Shown here: in pieces, positions 10,044 to 18,823 of the stretch | Layout: each line of letters starts with the position of its first letter | Numbering within the stretch: the first letter of the stretch is position 1 | Notes under the pieces: generated by a model | Told to the model about the DNA's origin: nothing | Database searches by the model: none | What the model saw: the letters and a program-made list of their open reading frames with translations, nothing else | Translations under genes and position numbers: made by a program | NCBI RefSeq assembly: GCF_019801145.1 | Contig: NZ_JAHVJQ010000005.1 | Location: forward strand, 124,001 to 188,000 | DNA from: Leisingera aquaemixtae | Lineage (GTDB): Bacteria; Pseudomonadota; Alphaproteobacteria; Rhodobacterales; Rhodobacteraceae | Length of the DNA: 64,000 nt | Reading direction: 5' to 3'

Positions 10044-12611
10044 ATGAGCACGGTCGCATTTATCACCCGCGATATGGCGGGCACCACACAGCATGGCAAT
10101 TTTGCGGAAGGCACGCCGGCGCGCATCGACGCAAGCCAGGCAAAGGACATCTCGCTGAACCTCCGGCCTGCAGATGTCGAAAGCTATTCCCGGCAGGGCA
10201 ATGACCTTCACATCACGCTGGCGAACGGCCAGGAACTGGTGCTTGACAACTACTACGCCTTTGGAACGACCGGCGGCAAGAACCTGTTCCTGAGCGAGGA
10301 CGGCCAGTTCATCGAAGTGGTGCTGGAAGACAAATCCGGTGGCATGCTGTTTGCCACCTATGAGCCGCTCGACCTGTCCGGAAAATGGAGCGCCTACGAC
10401 GAGATGGTGTTCCTGGACGTCGACCGGATCGAACCGGTTGTGGCGCCGCTGGCGGCACCGCTGTTCGGCGGGCTGGGTGCGGCCGGGGCCGCTGCCGGCG
10501 TTGTTGGCGCGGCAGCCATTGCCACCGGCGGCGATGACGATGGCAGCGGGGACGGCGGTGGAGGCGGTGGCGGTGGCGGCCGCAACGGCAACACTTACGT
10601 CACCATCGACAGCGGCCAGGCCGGCGGAGACGACACGATCAGCGCAGCCGAAGCGGCGGCCGGGGTGACCCTGACAGGCACCGCCGAGCCGGGGGCCACC
10701 GTGGAAGTGACTTTTCGGGGCGTGACCCGCACCGTGACGGCGGCTGATGACGGGACATGGAGCGCGGACTTCGCGTCTTCGGAAATCACCGGCGGCGAAT
10801 ATGACGCTTCGGTCAGCGCCACCTCGACGGACACCTCCGGTAACACCGCAACCGCCACCTCCACCATCCGCATCGATACCGAAACCACGGTTGCGATTGA
10901 TGCCAATCAGGCCGGCGGCGACGACATGATCAACGCTGCGGAGGCCGCCGATGGCGTAACCCTGACCGGCACCGCTGAAGCCGGCGCAACCGTGGATGTG
11001 ACCTTCCAGGGGGTGACCCGGACGGTGACGGCCAGCGATGAAGGCATTTGGAGCGCCGATTTTGCGGCATCGGAAATCCTGTCCGGCGAATACGACGCAG
11101 AGGTCACCGCCACCGCGACGGACGCTTTTGGAAACACGGAAACCGCCACCAGTACGATCCGCGTCGACACAATCAACTCGGTTGCCATCGACGCTGGCCA
11201 GGCCGGCGGCGATGACCTCGTGAACAATGCCGAGGCTTCCGCAGGGGTGACCCTGACCGGCACCGGCGAGCCGGGCGCATCGGTCAGCGTGACCGTTGAG
11301 GGTGTCACCCGCAACACCACGGTGCAGTCCGACGGCACCTGGGCTGCCGATTTCGAAGCGGGCTCCCTGCCTGTCGGCGAGTACGACACCACGGTCAGCG
11401 TGACCTCGACCGACGCGGCGGGCAACACCGCTTCGGCAACTGCAGACCTGCGTGTGGACACCCTGGTCGATCCGCTCACGGTGGAGACCGCCAGCGTCGA
11501 AGGCGACGGCATCGTCAACCACAGCGAACGCAGCGACGGGGTGACCCTGACCGGCACCGTGGAACCTGGCTCCACCGTCGCCGTGCAGCTGGGCAGCGCG
11601 GTCGAAACTGCAACCGTGGATGCCGCCGGCAACTGGAGCGTGGACTTCGCCGCCTCTGACATCCCTGAAGGCAGCTATGAAGCAGACGTCACCGTCACCG
11701 CCACGGACGCTGCCGGCAACACAGCGCAAATCACCGACACCCTGACCATCGACACCGAAGTTGTGCCGTTTGACGCCGACAGCGTGACCGATGACGACAT
11801 CGTCAACATCGCAGAGCGTAACGCTGGGCTGACACTGACCGGCACCGTCGAACCCGGCTCCACTGTCGAAGTCACCATCGAAGGCGTGACCCGCTCCGCC
11901 ACCGTCGACTCCGCCGGCAACTGGAGCGCCGAATTCGACGCCAGCGACCTGCCGGACGGCACCTACACCAGCCAGGCGGAAATCACCGCCACCGACGCCG
12001 CCGGCAACACCGAGACCCTGACGGAAACCTTCGAGGTCGACACCGACTACGATGCGCCCAATGTCGGCAACATCATCGACACAGGGGCTGGCGTCACCGG
12101 CTTCTTCAGCACCGACTACGAAGACGGCGACACCGCGCATGAGCTGACCAGCGGCGGAGCCCTGGAGGATGTTACCGGCTTTGAGACAGACCTTGGCGGC
12201 GGCACCACCCTGTTCACCTTCGACGAAACGGTGCCGGACGGCTCCAACCTGGTGGTCAACCGCGTCGATGAAGCCGGCAACAGTTCCGGCACGATGGTGG
12301 TGTTCGAGGATGGCGCCGATGCCACTGTTCTGGACCATTCCGGCCTATCGCAGTTCAACATCGACGAGCTGAACCTGGTCCATGCGGACAACGTCGACCT
12401 GACGCTGACCGAAGCAGACATCAACGCGCTGTCTGGCAATTCCGACACTTTGACCGTGCATGGCGGGGCGGATGATACGCTGACCATTTCCGGCGCGGTT
12501 GCCGGCGGCAGCCAGACTATCGATGGCGAGACATACGATGTCTATACACTCGGCGATGACGGCACCACGGTTCTTGTCGACGAAGATATCAACGTCAACA
12601 CCGTGATCTGA
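10044..12611 (+). CDS. BapA-like Ig-repeat adhesin, type I secretion substrate
   Basis: An acidic 855-residue predicted surface adhesin. The N-terminus (about residues 1-130) resembles the BapA prefix domain. An Ala/Gly-rich hydrophobic stretch and an Asp/Gly linker (about 150-185) follow. Then come five Ig-like repeats of about 97 residues, each containing a GVTLTGT-like strand and a SADF-like strand. The last 190 residues differ and lack further repeats; they probably hold the C-terminal type I secretion signal. No RTX nonapeptides are seen. I chose the ATG at 10044 because upstream in-frame sequence is basic and repeat-free. TolC-like, ABC and HlyD-like genes follow directly, which identifies the secretion route. 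It is short compared with giant LapA-type adhesins. Confidence 0.78.
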   Translation: MSTVAFITRDMAGTTQHGNFAEGTPARIDASQAKDISLNLRPADVESYSRQGNDLHITLANGQELVLDNYYAFGTTGGKNLFLSEDGQFIEVVLEDKSGGMLFATYEPLDLSGKWSAYDEMVFLDVDRIEPVVAPLAAPLFGGLGAAGAAAGVVGAAAIATGGDDDGSGDGGGGGGGGGRNGNTYVTIDSGQAGGDDTISAAEAAAGVTLTGTAEPGATVEVTFRGVTRTVTAADDGTWSADFASSEITGGEYDASVSATSTDTSGNTATATSTIRIDTETTVAIDANQAGGDDMINAAEAADGVTLTGTAEAGATVDVTFQGVTRTVTASDEGIWSADFAASEILSGEYDAEVTATATDAFGNTETATSTIRVDTINSVAIDAGQAGGDDLVNNAEASAGVTLTGTGEPGASVSVTVEGVTRNTTVQSDGTWAADFEAGSLPVGEYDTTVSVTSTDAAGNTASATADLRVDTLVDPLTVETASVEGDGIVNHSERSDGVTLTGTVEPGSTVAVQLGSAVETATVDAAGNWSVDFAASDIPEGSYEADVTVTATDAAGNTAQITDTLTIDTEVVPFDADSVTDDDIVNIAERNAGLTLTGTVEPGSTVEVTIEGVTRSATVDSAGNWSAEFDASDLPDGTYTSQAEITATDAAGNTETLTETFEVDTDYDAPNVGNIIDTGAGVTGFFSTDYEDGDTAHELTSGGALEDVTGFETDLGGGTTLFTFDETVPDGSNLVVNRVDEAGNSSGTMVVFEDGADATVLDHSGLSQFNIDELNLVHADNVDLTLTEADINALSGNSDTLTVHGGADDTLTISGAVAGGSQTIDGETYDVYTLGDDGTTVLVDEDINVNTVI
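10599..12045 (+). repeat. Five tandem ~291-bp repeats encoding Ig-like domains
   Basis: The first three units start at 10599, 10890 and 11181, exactly 291 bases apart. The fourth and fifth, near 11472 and 11760, are more diverged. Each encodes one Ig-like domain of about 97 residues. Such arrays expand and contract by recombination, so the copy number may vary among strains. Confidence 0.8.
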
Positions 12612-12684
12612 TCTCCTGGCCCGGCGGCCGCCGCTGCCGGGCCCAATACATCAAAAGCCTGGAACAAAAGGGCAAAAGGGCAGG

Positions 12685-13965
12685 ATGCAACCGGGACGCT
12701 TTCTTTGCGCCATCGCAGCGATGTGCAGCCTTTCGGCCTGCGCACCAGCCCCCTTTGGCGATGCGGAAGGCAGCGGGCCGCGCAGCAATTTCGCGCAAAC
12801 GGGCGAAGCCTCTTCCCAGGTGATCAGCGCCCTGATGGAGCGCCGCTCGCTGCTGGCGGAGGACAGCGCCTACGGGCAGGTCGCCGCGGCGGCCATCGCC
12901 GCCTCCTCGCGCGCAGCCGAGGCAGAGCTGATCAGCGCCAAGCTGCGGGCTGAGGCCGCCTCCAAAAACTGGTTTCCGACGCTGGGGCCTTCGGTCAGCC
13001 TGACCGACCTGGGCGATTTGGTTGCCGGGCTGCTGATCGAGCAGGTGCTGTTCGACAACGGCCGCCGCAAGGCGGAACGCGAATTTGCGGCCGCCGATGT
13101 GGAGGTCGCCGCAGTCAGCCTGTCGCAGGACATGAACGGCCGGGTGGAAACCGCCGTCGGGTTATATGCCGCTGCCCTGCGCGGCGATGAGAAGGCCGCC
13201 TACGGCGACCGCGCCCTGCGCCGGATGCAGGAGTTCCGCCGCATTGTGCAGGGCCGCGTCGATGGCGGCGTCTCCGACCGCGCCGACCTGAACGTGGTGG
13301 ACAGCAAGATCAGCGGCATCCGCACCGCCACTGCCACCGCCCGGGACGCTGCCTCCACCGCCCGCGCCGAATTGCAGGCAATGACGGGGCAGTCGTTTGA
13401 CGGTAAACCCTCGCATCTTGGCATCGGCATACCGCCGGAGCAGGTTCAGTTCCTGTCGGTGCTCAAAGCCGGAGCCGAGGCAGAGCGCACCATTGCCCAG
13501 GCCAAGTCAGGCCGCGCCGGGCTGCTGCCGCAGATTTCCGCCGCAGGCAATGTCACCACGGACGGCTCCGGCGCCGGGGTGACCCTGGGCACCGGCCAGC
13601 CGCTGGGGCTCGGCACCCCCGCCGCGATCCAGGCGCTTGAGGCCTCCAAGGAGGCCGCGAAGCGGCAGGTGGGCGAAGCCGAGGAAGCCGCCCGGCGCGC
13701 CTACAGCCGCCAGGTGCAGCAGATCGCCTCCTATCAGCGGCAGGAGGGTGAGACCGCCGCGCTGGTGCGCCGCAGCCGCGAGACTTATGAGCTGTTTCAG
13801 AAGCAGTTCGAGGCGGGTCAGCGCCCGGTGATGGAAGTGATCCAGGTCTATGAAGAGCTGGTGCGCCGCGAGCAGGCCTATATCGACGCAAAATACGAGG
13901 TGGTGCTGATCCAGCTGGCGCTGGCGCGCGACCTGGGGCTTCTGGCTGATGGGGACAAGATTTGA
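12685..13965 (+). CDS. TolC-family outer-membrane lipoprotein of a type I secretion system
   Basis: A 426-residue outer-membrane efflux/secretion channel of the TolC family, with long helical regions rich in Ala, Gln, Glu and Arg. The N-terminus has a lipoprotein signal with lipobox LSAC (cleavage before Cys19), so the channel is probably lipid-anchored, as in the CusC branch. It would complete the trans-envelope channel for the adjacent adhesin. Its TGA overlaps the TTG start of the ABC transporter gene, indicating coupling. A purine-rich ribosome site (AGGGCAGG) lies just upstream. Confidence 0.84.
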   Translation: MQPGRFLCAIAAMCSLSACAPAPFGDAEGSGPRSNFAQTGEASSQVISALMERRSLLAEDSAYGQVAAAAIAASSRAAEAELISAKLRAEAASKNWFPTLGPSVSLTDLGDLVAGLLIEQVLFDNGRRKAEREFAAADVEVAAVSLSQDMNGRVETAVGLYAAALRGDEKAAYGDRALRRMQEFRRIVQGRVDGGVSDRADLNVVDSKISGIRTATATARDAASTARAELQAMTGQSFDGKPSHLGIGIPPEQVQFLSVLKAGAEAERTIAQAKSGRAGLLPQISAAGNVTTDGSGAGVTLGTGQPLGLGTPAAIQALEASKEAAKRQVGEAEEAARRAYSRQVQQIASYQRQEGETAALVRRSRETYELFQKQFEAGQRPVMEVIQVYEELVRREQAYIDAKYEVVLIQLALARDLGLLADGDKI

Positions 13966-16292
13966 CCGACACCACGCAAAAGCCCCCCCGCCCCCTGCCC
14001 GCCGCCAGCAAGAAGCCTGTGCTGCGGGCGGTACCGGCGTCCGGTCCGCAGGCCGCCCCGCAAGGTTTGATGCAGCCTGCCAACACCCCAGCCCCGGCGC
14101 CCGGCCCCAACACCCGGCTGAAACCAAAGACAGACAACCGCCCCAAGCCGCAGGATACGCAGCCCGAGGTTGGCTCCCTTCTGGAAGGGGCGGCCGCACG
14201 CATCCAGCACCGGGCCAGCCTGATCGCCACCCTGGCCGCCCTGAAGGGCAGCGAGGTGCCGGTCAGCGACGTGGCCGCCTTTTTGTGGAAAGAAACGCCA
14301 GGCGATCTGTCCCTGCACACACTGGCCAAGGCGGTGCAGTCCGCCGGGCTGCAGCCCAAGATCCTGGAAAAGCAGCATCTTGCCCCCGCGCTCTGGCCTG
14401 CGCTGGCGATCATGTCCGGCGGCCAGTGCGTGCTGGTGCTGAGCCAGGCCGATGATGCGCTGACGATCTATGACACCTCCTGCCCGGACAACCGCACCGA
14501 GGTGCCGCTGGACGAGTTCAGCCCCTATTTCACCGGCACCGTGCTGTCGGCCCGCCCCTCGCTCAAGCAAATGGCGGCCAAGCACACGCCGCAGATTGAC
14601 CCCGGCCACTGGTTCTGGAGCGAGTTCCCGAAGTACCGCCGCCAAGTGGGCGAGATCATGCTGGGCTCATTGGTGGCGAACATACTGGCGGTCTCCGTCG
14701 CGCTGTTTTCCCTCCAGGTTTACGACCGGGTCGTGCCGCACCAGTCGCACGCTACATTGTGGGTGCTTGCCGTTGGCGCTTTCCTCGCGATTGCGCTGGA
14801 AGCAATGCTGAAGCTTGCCCGCGCCCGCCTGACCGACGCAGCCGGACGCCAGATTGAGCTTTCGGTGCAGCACAATCTGATGCGCCGCCTGATCGGGATG
14901 CGCTCTGACAAGAAGCCGCTGCCGCCCTCCGGCCTATTTGCCGCGATGCGTGATTTCGGCTCTGTGCGGGAATTTTTCACCTCCTCCACCATATCCACGC
15001 TGGCGGATATCCCCTTTATCGCTGTGTTCCTGCTGCTGGTCGCCTCCATCGCCGGGCCGGTTGTCTGGGTGATCATCGCGGGCGGCGTCCTGATGCTGCT
15101 GCCTGCCTATTTCATGCAGAAGAAGATGATCGCCTATACCCGGCAAACGCAGGGCGCAAACGCCAAGGCGGGGCGGCTGCTGCATGAGGTGGTGACGGAA
15201 CTAGACACCGTGAAGACCCAGCGCGGCGAGGAGCGGGTGCTGCGGCTGTGGGATGAGCTAAACACGCTGTCGTCGCATTCCGCGACAGAGCAGCGCAAGC
15301 TGTCCAGCGCCCTCACCTACTGGTCGCAAGGGGTGCAGCAGGCCACCTATATCACCGCTGTGGTGCTGGGCACGCTGTTGGTGTTTGCCGGCGAGTTCAC
15401 CGTCGGCACCATCATCGCTACTGGCATCCTGACCAGCCGCACGCTGGCGCCGCTGACACAGTTTGCCGCAACCCTGGCACGCTGGAGCAACGTCAAGGCG
15501 GCGCTGGAGGGGCTGGACGCCATTGCCCAGGCGCCGCAGGAGAAAGAGAAAGAACGCACCTACCTGCGCCGCCAGAAGATCGAGGGCCGGTTCGAGCTGC
15601 GCGAGATCCTGTTCCGATATGAGGATGACGCGGCCCCGACGCTGGACGTGCAGGCGGTGGCGGTCACGCCGGGCCAGCGGGTTGCAGTGCTCGGCGTCAA
15701 CGGCTCCGGCAAGTCCACGCTGCTCAAGCTCCTGTCCGGCCTCTATGCCCCCGACCGGGGCCGCATCCTGCTGGACGGCACCGACATGGCACAGATCGAC
15801 CCGCGCGACCTGCGCGCAAACATCGGCTACCTCAGCCAGGACGTGCGGCTGTTTGCCGGCACCCTGCGCGACAACCTGAACCTCAACCAGCTGGAGCGCG
15901 ACGACGATCGGCTGATGGAGGCGCTGGAGTTTGCAGGTCTCGGCGCCCATGTACGCAGCCACCACAAGGGTCTGGACCTGGAGATCAGCGACGGCGGCCA
16001 TGGCCTCTCGATCGGGCAGCGGCAGTCGATCGGCTGGGCCCGGCTGTGGCTGCAGAACCCCTCTGTCGTGCTGCTGGATGAACCCACCGCGGCGCTGGAC
16101 CAGACGCTGGAACGCACCCTGGTCAGCCGCCTGGAGAGCTGGCTGGAGGGCCGCACCGCGGTAATCGCCACCCACCGGATGCCGATCCTGTCGCTGACCA
16201 ATCGCACCCTGATCCTGCAGTCGGGCCGGATGGTGGTGGACGGCCCGCGCGACCAGGTTCTGGCCCATCTGGCCGCAGGAGAGGGCAAATGA
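13962..16292 (+). CDS. Type I secretion ABC transporter (LapB-like, with degenerate C39-like domain)
   Basis: A 776-residue inner-membrane exporter ATPase. After a proline-rich N-terminus (to about 65) comes a C39 peptidase-like domain (about 70-200) without an evident catalytic Cys, as in exporters whose substrates carry no leader peptide. The membrane domain spans about 220-500. The ATPase has Walker A GVNGSGKST (Lys584), Walker B ending LLDEP (Asp706), and the signature LSIGQ in place of the common LSGGQ. I accept the TTG start at 13962: GGGGA lies upstream and the codon overlaps the tolC-like stop (TTGA). The next ATG would remove part of the basic leader only. Partner genes lie on both sides. 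Confidence 0.87.
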   Translation: MTDTTQKPPRPLPAASKKPVLRAVPASGPQAAPQGLMQPANTPAPAPGPNTRLKPKTDNRPKPQDTQPEVGSLLEGAAARIQHRASLIATLAALKGSEVPVSDVAAFLWKETPGDLSLHTLAKAVQSAGLQPKILEKQHLAPALWPALAIMSGGQCVLVLSQADDALTIYDTSCPDNRTEVPLDEFSPYFTGTVLSARPSLKQMAAKHTPQIDPGHWFWSEFPKYRRQVGEIMLGSLVANILAVSVALFSLQVYDRVVPHQSHATLWVLAVGAFLAIALEAMLKLARARLTDAAGRQIELSVQHNLMRRLIGMRSDKKPLPPSGLFAAMRDFGSVREFFTSSTISTLADIPFIAVFLLLVASIAGPVVWVIIAGGVLMLLPAYFMQKKMIAYTRQTQGANAKAGRLLHEVVTELDTVKTQRGEERVLRLWDELNTLSSHSATEQRKLSSALTYWSQGVQQATYITAVVLGTLLVFAGEFTVGTIIATGILTSRTLAPLTQFAATLARWSNVKAALEGLDAIAQAPQEKEKERTYLRRQKIEGRFELREILFRYEDDAAPTLDVQAVAVTPGQRVAVLGVNGSGKSTLLKLLSGLYAPDRGRILLDGTDMAQIDPRDLRANIGYLSQDVRLFAGTLRDNLNLNQLERDDDRLMEALEFAGLGAHVRSHHKGLDLEISDGGHGLSIGQRQSIGWARLWLQNPSVVLLDEPTAALDQTLERTLVSRLESWLEGRTAVIATHRMPILSLTNRTLILQSGRMVVDGPRDQVLAHLAAGEGK

Positions 16293-17467
16293 GCATGGCG
16301 CTGCACGATCCCTACGGCGATGCGCAGACGCCGCGCAGCGCCAGCCGTATCATCTATCTGGCGCTGGCCGCGTTGCTCACCTTCCTGATCTGGGCCGCCT
16401 TTGCCTCCATCGACGAGATTGTGCGCGGCGAGGGCCAGGTGGTCTCCTCCTCGCGCGCGCAGATCGTGCAGAATCTGGAGGGCGGCATCCTGGCGGAGCT
16501 GCATGTGCGCCAGGGCGACATCGTGACTGCGGGCCAGGTGCTGGCCAAGCTGCAAGACACCAAGTTCCGCACCGCTGCCGATGAGCTGCAAAACCAGATC
16601 GACGCGCTGGAGATCAGGCGCCACCGGCTGGAGGCGCAGATGAAGGGCGCCTTTGAATTTGCCGTTCCGGAGATGCTGGCGCAGCGCTCCCCCGGCATTC
16701 TGGCCTCGGAACGGGGCCTTCTGACCGCGCGCCAGACCGATTTCAGCAGCCGCCGCGACAGCGCCCGGCAGATCCTGGACCAGCTGAACGCCGAACTGGC
16801 CAATATGGAGCGCCTCTACAAGCAAAAGATCGTGGCGCTGATCGAGGTGAACAAGGCGCGCAAGGCGGCCACCGATGCCCGCGCCAAATACAACGAAATC
16901 GGCACCCAGGCGGAACTGGAACAGGCTGAGGAATACGCCCAGACCCTGCGAGAAATCACCACCCTGCGGCAGGAGCAGCGACTGGCGGTGGACCAGCTGA
17001 ACCGCACGATCATCACCTCCCCTATGGCGGGGATCGTGAACAGCCTGGCGGTGACCACCATCGGCGGCGTTATCCGCCCCGGCGAGGAGATTCTGGAAAT
17101 CATCCCGCTGGGCGAAGAACTATTTGTCGAGGCGCGGGTGAAACCCGAGGACATTGCCAGCGTGCAGCCCGGCCAGGACGCCACCATCAAGCTGTCGGCC
17201 TATGACTACACCATCTACGGCTCGCTGCGCGGCAAGGTGGATTTTGTTTCTGCAGATACGTTCGAGGACGAGCGCAACCCGCGCGCCGAACCCTATTACC
17301 GGGTGACAGTGCGGGTCGACAAATCGGGCTTCACCGAGCGCCAGCAATCGATCGAGATCCGCCCCGGCATGCGGGCCGCGGCTGAGCTGCAGACCGGCGC
17401 CAAGACCGTGCTGCAGTACCTGCTGAAACCGCTCTACAAATCCCGCGAGGCGCTGCGCGAGCCCTGA
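16289..17467 (+). CDS. HlyD-family periplasmic adaptor of the type I secretion system
   Basis: A 392-residue membrane fusion protein. A short cytoplasmic N-terminus is followed by one membrane helix (about residues 14-35), then a biotinyl-lipoyl-like hairpin (QNLEGGILAELHV, about residue 61), a long coiled-coil region and the beta-barrel domain. It bridges the ABC exporter and the TolC-like channel. The start overlaps the exporter stop (ATGA). It is the last gene of the adhesin operon. Confidence 0.88.
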   Translation: MSMALHDPYGDAQTPRSASRIIYLALAALLTFLIWAAFASIDEIVRGEGQVVSSSRAQIVQNLEGGILAELHVRQGDIVTAGQVLAKLQDTKFRTAADELQNQIDALEIRRHRLEAQMKGAFEFAVPEMLAQRSPGILASERGLLTARQTDFSSRRDSARQILDQLNAELANMERLYKQKIVALIEVNKARKAATDARAKYNEIGTQAELEQAEEYAQTLREITTLRQEQRLAVDQLNRTIITSPMAGIVNSLAVTTIGGVIRPGEEILEIIPLGEELFVEARVKPEDIASVQPGQDATIKLSAYDYTIYGSLRGKVDFVSADTFEDERNPRAEPYYRVTVRVDKSGFTERQQSIEIRPGMRAAAELQTGAKTVLQYLLKPLYKSREALREP

Positions 17468-17476
17468 AGCGGAAAC

Positions 17477-17501
17477 GGCCTGCGCCTTGCGGAAGCAGGC
17501 C
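17477..17501 (+). terminator. Weak hairpin after the type I secretion operon
   Basis: A 7-bp stem (GGCCTGC at 17477-17483, GCAGGCC at 17495-17501) with an 11-base loop lies just after the hlyD-like stop. There is no T-run, so it may only slow transcription or act with Rho. Confidence 0.3.
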
Positions 17502-17529
17502 TAAACAGCTCTGCGGATGCTTCCAACTG

Positions 17530-18243
17530 TCAGCCTGCCCGCTGCACCAGGTCCCGCAGCGTCGCGTCCAGCGCTGTTCCGATCGACACCTTGCGGTGGC
17601 CAACTGCTGCCTTTGCCGACATCACCGAAACCAGGCGCGGCGGCTGCCCTGGCCGCATTTCCAGCACAGGCGAGCCGGAAGCGCCGAAGTCCACCAGGCA
17701 GGACATCACAAGTGTCCGGCTTTTGCGCGCGAGCACGCTGCAGGAGCGCTCCAGGCTGACACGCGTGGCGTGGTGCTGGGTGTAGGACACGACCCCCAGG
17801 GTATCGCCGCGCGCTGCGCCGACCGAGGTCGCCAGCGGCCGGACCCGGCTGGCGCTGATGGGCCGGTCCAGCTTCAGCACCGCAAGATCGCTGCCGACCT
17901 GGTGCGTGCCTGCCGGGCGGTAGCGGTACTGCGGATGCATCACCGCCCTGGAGACCTGCCGCAGCGCCGCGGCCCGGCGCCCGGACAACCCCGCTTCGAA
18001 CCAGATCGACGCGGGATCAACCCGCCTGCCGGTCTTGGGATCGAACAGGCAATGCGCCGCAGTGAGCACCAGGTCCGGCGCGATAAGAGCGCCTGTGCAC
18101 ATGTTCTTGTTGGCGATGTTCAACCGCCCGACGGCCTGCCACCACTCCACCGGCTTGGCGCCCGGTCGCGCATTATCCGCAGCAGCGGCCCCCGGCATGC
18201 CCAGGGACAGGCATGCCGCTATCGCAGCAATAAGAAGTCTCAT
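17530..18243 (-). CDS. Secreted trypsin-like serine protease
   Basis: A 237-residue S1-family protease. The signal peptide covers about residues 1-22 (cleavage after AAA). The catalytic triad is visible: His64 in TAAHC, Asp119 in SDLAVLKLD and Ser189 in GASGSP. Four or more cysteines suggest disulfides and a periplasmic or extracellular location. It is convergent with the type I secretion operon and has no partner in its own direction. The GASGSP active-site box differs from the usual GDSGGP, so a reduced or altered specificity is possible. The substrate is unknown. Confidence 0.84.
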   Translation of the reverse strand: MRLLIAAIAACLSLGMPGAAAADNARPGAKPVEWWQAVGRLNIANKNMCTGALIAPDLVLTAAHCLFDPKTGRRVDPASIWFEAGLSGRRAAALRQVSRAVMHPQYRYRPAGTHQVGSDLAVLKLDRPISASRVRPLATSVGAARGDTLGVVSYTQHHATRVSLERSCSVLARKSRTLVMSCLVDFGASGSPVLEMRPGQPPRLVSVMSAKAAVGHRKVSIGTALDATLRDLVQRAG

Positions 18244-18823
18244 AATCCACTCCAGCTTCCCACAGAGGCATCGTCAGTCAGGTGTGCGGCTGGAATGTGG
18301 CCCAATGTTGCCAGGCCAGATCGGATTCATGGACAGAATGCGGCAGTGTTAACAATTCCCTAACCCCCCGGTTATTGATGCCTAACCATGGCAAAAAACA
18401 CCACCGCCTGGCCAGAAAAAGTAAACAGACCGTAAATACTTTTTCCAAACGCAGAACAATAAAAGGAAATTTTGAAACCGCTCCGGGCACTGCCCGGCGG
18501 CGGCCGCCGCCGAGAAGACCGATTCGAAAGCAGGAAACTCTCAAATGGTTAACGCCGCCTGCCCGCAGCAATGCGGCCCCGGCCCGCTGGAAGCCGGCCG
18601 ATGGCACTCCTGCGCGCCATGTTCGTTAACACCGCTGCTTCAGAGCAAGGGGGGAGGCCAGCTGAAATCTCGCCACAGGCGCCCCGCGAAAAATACCGTA
18701 ATGAAAAATTTTTACGTTCAGGCGCAGTTTGTTAACGGATCAACAAACAATCTGGGGCTGTATCTAGATCAGTCCAAGATTCCCTCGGCGTGAAACTCTG
18801 AGGCGTGTTCCGGAGGTTTGAAT
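18244..18823. other. Intergenic region upstream of the chemoreceptor
   Basis: 580 bases lie between the protease start and the chemoreceptor. Small frames occur but show no recognisable protein and no ribosome site that I trust. The stretch is rich in GTTAAC sites (18548, 18625 and 18730 areas) and has AT-rich promoter-like parts at 18340-18480 and 18690-18790. It must hold promoters for both flanking genes. Confidence 0.55.
18349..18364 (+). promoter_or_regulatory. Candidate CtrA-like site
   Basis: TTAA followed after exactly seven bases by CTAAC closely matches the alphaproteobacterial CtrA consensus TTAA-N7-TTAA. In this group CtrA controls motility and chemotaxis genes, and the next gene is a chemoreceptor. 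It lies 460 bases upstream of that gene, so direct control is uncertain. Confidence 0.33.

Noticed and set aside
10599-12045. The regular 291-bp repeats as a possible CRISPR or satellite array
   Set aside because: They are in frame, encode Ig-like domains and have diverged at synonymous and nonsynonymous positions; there are no short direct repeats with spacers.
9984-12338. A 784-codon minus-strand frame opposite the adhesin
   Set aside because: It copies the repeat structure of the adhesin in antisense and has no secretion signal or known domain.
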